Positions 62,439-64,000 of a DNA stretch of 64,000 nt are shown here, piece after piece. Below the pieces are notes generated by a model. That model did not search any database and was not told the DNA's origin. It was given only the letters and a program-made list of their open reading frames with translations. The first letter of the stretch is position 1; every line of letters starts with the position of its first letter. Position numbers and translations under genes: made by a program. This stretch comes from Bin87 sp034423115 (GTDB taxonomy: Bacteria; Chloroflexota; Dehalococcoidia; Lucifugimonadales; UBA3495). Location: contig DAOUJD010000019.1 in the NCBI GenBank assembly GCA_034423115.1, positions 62,001-126,000 of the forward strand, read 5' to 3'.

Positions 62439-63665
62439 ATGCACCGAAAACCCACTCTAATGGCTATCACGGTTACTGTGTTGGGGCTATGCTTGTTCGC
62501 GGTTGCTATGGCCTGCACCAACGAACCCCCGCCGGCTCCTGCCGCGCCCCCACCAGCGGCCATGATGGAAGAGCCCAAAGTCGATGTGGACGCTCTCAAG
62601 ACCGAAGTGGTTGCACACTACGCTAACGGCGTGCATGGCCTCTATTCCCAGAGCCTGTCGTCCGCCCGGGTAATGGACACCGCCATCGACGCCTTCCTGG
62701 CCGACCCGAATCCGGCCAGCCTCGAAGCGGCCAAGCGCGCGTGGCTCCGCGCCCGCGACGATTACGGCCCCACCGAAGTGTTCCGCTTCTACGGCGGCCC
62801 CATCGACAACGAAGAGGATGGCCCGGAGGGTCTGATCAACGCTTGGCCCATGGACGAGTCATACATTGACTATGTCGAAGGCAACGCCACCGCCGGCATC
62901 ATCAACATGCCCGATGAGTACCCAACCATCGACGCTGATCTCATCATCTCCCTCAACGAAGAAGGCGGTGAGGAAAACGTCTCCACCGGTTGGCACGCCA
63001 TCGAGTTCCTGCTCTGGGGCCAGGACCTGAACGACGATGGTCCCGGCGATCGCCCCGTGGAGGACTACACCACCAACGACAACGCCGAACGTCGCGCCCA
63101 ATACCTCGCGGTCGCCTCCGACACGTTGCTCGGACACCTGCAGGACATGGTCGACGCCTGGGCGCCCGGCCAACAGAACTACCGCGCCGAGTTCGTGGCG
63201 AAGCCGGTTGATGACGCGCTGGTTGACATCATCACCGGCGCCGGCGCCCTCAGCCAGGGCGAACTGGCCGGCGAACGGATCAACGTCGCCTACGAAGAGA
63301 GGTCCCAAGAAGACGAGCACTCCTGCTTCTCCGACAACACCGTCGCGGATATCGTGGGCAACGCCATCGGCGTGCGCATGGTGCTCACTGGAGATTACGG
63401 TGTAGTTTCGGGTCCCGGCATCATTGACCTGTTCGCAGCCGAAGACGGAGCGCTGGCCGATCGTCTGACCGACGAAACCAGGGTCGCCGTCAACATGGCG
63501 CACAACATCCCGGACCCCTTCGACCAGCATCTGACCGGCGACGCTCCGGACAGCGCTTTCGGCCGAACCCAGGTCAAGAGCACCATCGACGCCCTGATCA
63601 AACAGGCCGAAACCATCGTGGCGGGAGCCGCGGCCTTCGGCTACCAGATCAATACTTCAGTCTAG
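62439..63665 (+). CDS. Imelysin-family lipoprotein (IrpA-like)
   Basis: A 408-residue lipoprotein. The ATG at 62439 has AGGAGG with a 6-base gap; frame extension upstream is not coding. The signal ends in a lipobox (FAVAMAC) and a short Pro/Ala linker. The rest is the imelysin/peptidase M75 fold: AAKRAWLRARDDYGPTEVFRFYGGPID, NAWPMDESYIDYVEG, and the hallmark GxHxxE in STGWHAIEFLLWGQD. The C-terminal half has CFSDNTVADIVGNAIGV. Imelysins/IrpA and EfeO-M75 proteins handle iron in the periplasm or cell surface; a peptidase role is not established. It is followed 13 bases later by a di-haem oxidoreductase gene, the usual IrpA neighbour. Confidence 0.93.
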   Translation: MHRKPTLMAITVTVLGLCLFAVAMACTNEPPPAPAAPPPAAMMEEPKVDVDALKTEVVAHYANGVHGLYSQSLSSARVMDTAIDAFLADPNPASLEAAKRAWLRARDDYGPTEVFRFYGGPIDNEEDGPEGLINAWPMDESYIDYVEGNATAGIINMPDEYPTIDADLIISLNEEGGEENVSTGWHAIEFLLWGQDLNDDGPGDRPVEDYTTNDNAERRAQYLAVASDTLLGHLQDMVDAWAPGQQNYRAEFVAKPVDDALVDIITGAGALSQGELAGERINVAYEERSQEDEHSCFSDNTVADIVGNAIGVRMVLTGDYGVVSGPGIIDLFAAEDGALADRLTDETRVAVNMAHNIPDPFDQHLTGDAPDSAFGRTQVKSTIDALIKQAETIVAGAAAFGYQINTSV

Positions 63666-63678
63666 GGGACCGCTCCAG

Positions 63679-64000
63679 ATGCTCTCAGGCCGTACCGTAA
63701 GCGTCCGCAAGTCGGTCCTGCTGCGGTACGGCCTTGCAATTCTGTTTGGCGCGGCGGCGCTCGTCGCGCTCGGCTGGTTCCTCTGGAGCGACGCCAGATC
63801 CGGCCCCAGCGACGCTGAGGTCGCCGCGATCCTGCAAACGCAACTTGGCGGCGAAACCACGGTCAAGAGCACCAACCGTAACTCCTTTGCCCTCGCCGCC
63901 GCCAATCTGAACAGCCAGGAACGTCTCACCTTCGAGATTGGCGACAGCTTTTTCACGCAAAACTGGGTAACCACCCCCGCATCCACCGAAGCCAGGGACG
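63679..64000 (+). CDS. Di-haem oxidoreductase (DHOR/DUF1111-like), N-terminal part
   Basis: Open to the right edge: the first 107 codons are visible. It begins with a membrane or signal segment (LLRYGLAILFGAAALVALGWFLW). Residues 75-100 (NLNSQERLTFEIGDSFFTQNWV) match the opening of DUF1111 di-haem oxidoreductases, which bind two c-type haems farther on. Downstream placement after imelysin is typical of IrpA operons. The haem motifs lie beyond the window. Confidence 0.7.
   Translation, partial: MLSGRTVSVRKSVLLRYGLAILFGAAALVALGWFLWSDARSGPSDAEVAAILQTQLGGETTVKSTNRNSFALAAANLNSQERLTFEIGDSFFTQNWVTTPASTEARD
63688..63733 (+). promoter_or_regulatory. Inverted repeat inside the 5' end of the di-haem oxidoreductase gene
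   Basis: GGCCGTACCG (63688-63697) and CGGTACGGCC (63724-63733) are an exact 10-base inverted repeat with a 26-base gap, beginning 9 bases into the coding sequence. In mRNA it could form a hairpin just after the start codon and limit translation relative to the upstream imelysin gene. Confidence 0.45.

Overview
The window is GC-rich bacterial chromosome (about 60-65% GC by eye) and is densely coded on both strands. The gene mix points to the Chloroflexota, most likely the SAR202/Dehalococcoidia side: a methylcrotonyl-CoA-type carboxylase, flavin-dependent LLM monooxygenase, amidases, RidA proteins, D-aminoacylase, Rieske proteins, TPP enzymes, and exported lipoproteins with Ala/Pro/Thr-rich linkers after the lipobox. 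That placement is inference from gene content; no rRNA or universal marker protein is present.

Layout. 1-2.0 kb: a GAF/PAS sensor cut by the left edge and two small proteins. 2.0-8.4 kb: two large exported surface proteins (a DUF11 plus fibronectin-III protein, and a DUF11 protein with a Gly/Pro linker). 9.1-12.6 kb: a lipoprotein made of two fused LivK-type binding domains, and a small FxLYD-like lipoprotein. 12.6-22.4 kb is accessory and partly decayed: a frameshifted zinc ribbon, a PD-(D/E)XK-like coiled-coil protein, an IS1-type transposase fragment, RidA, an SNF2 helicase/SWIM pair, a complete IS630-type element, a decayed gene and tRNA-Phe. Here at least three families of short palindromes are inserted. 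Seven copies lie in the single IS630 transposase, and removing them on paper restores its reading frame apart from an ordinary A7 frameshift site.

23-48.6 kb is catabolic: acyl-CoA carboxylase in three parts, three alpha/beta-hydrolase-fold genes plus RidA in a row (two of the three lack the usual nucleophile serine), an amidase with a small GatC/AtzG-like partner, a HEPN-type gene pair, a Rieske fusion protein, a retropepsin-like protein, LLM oxidoreductase, a second GAF/PAS protein, a TPP enzyme, a kinase/methyltransferase/SDR cluster, a sulfatase-like hydrolase with Thr at the nucleophile position, a D-aminoacylase and a small Rieske protein.

48.8-64 kb is envelope and iron. A sugar-nucleotide dehydrogenase gene (with a diverged partial duplicate 2 kb upstream) overlaps an epimerase gene. 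A GT-C membrane glycosyltransferase is coupled by GTGA to an Fe(III)-binding lipoprotein. Then come a lipoprotein with two copies of an FEA1-like domain joined to a Thr-Gly-His linker, and a three-part fusion of flippase, phosphodiesterase and glycosyltransferase 2. Finally an imelysin-type lipoprotein is followed by the start of a di-haem oxidoreductase. The last 9.4 kb looks like an extracytoplasmic iron-acquisition neighbourhood in which several proteins are unusual fusions or duplications, and is the best candidate here for an incompletely described system.
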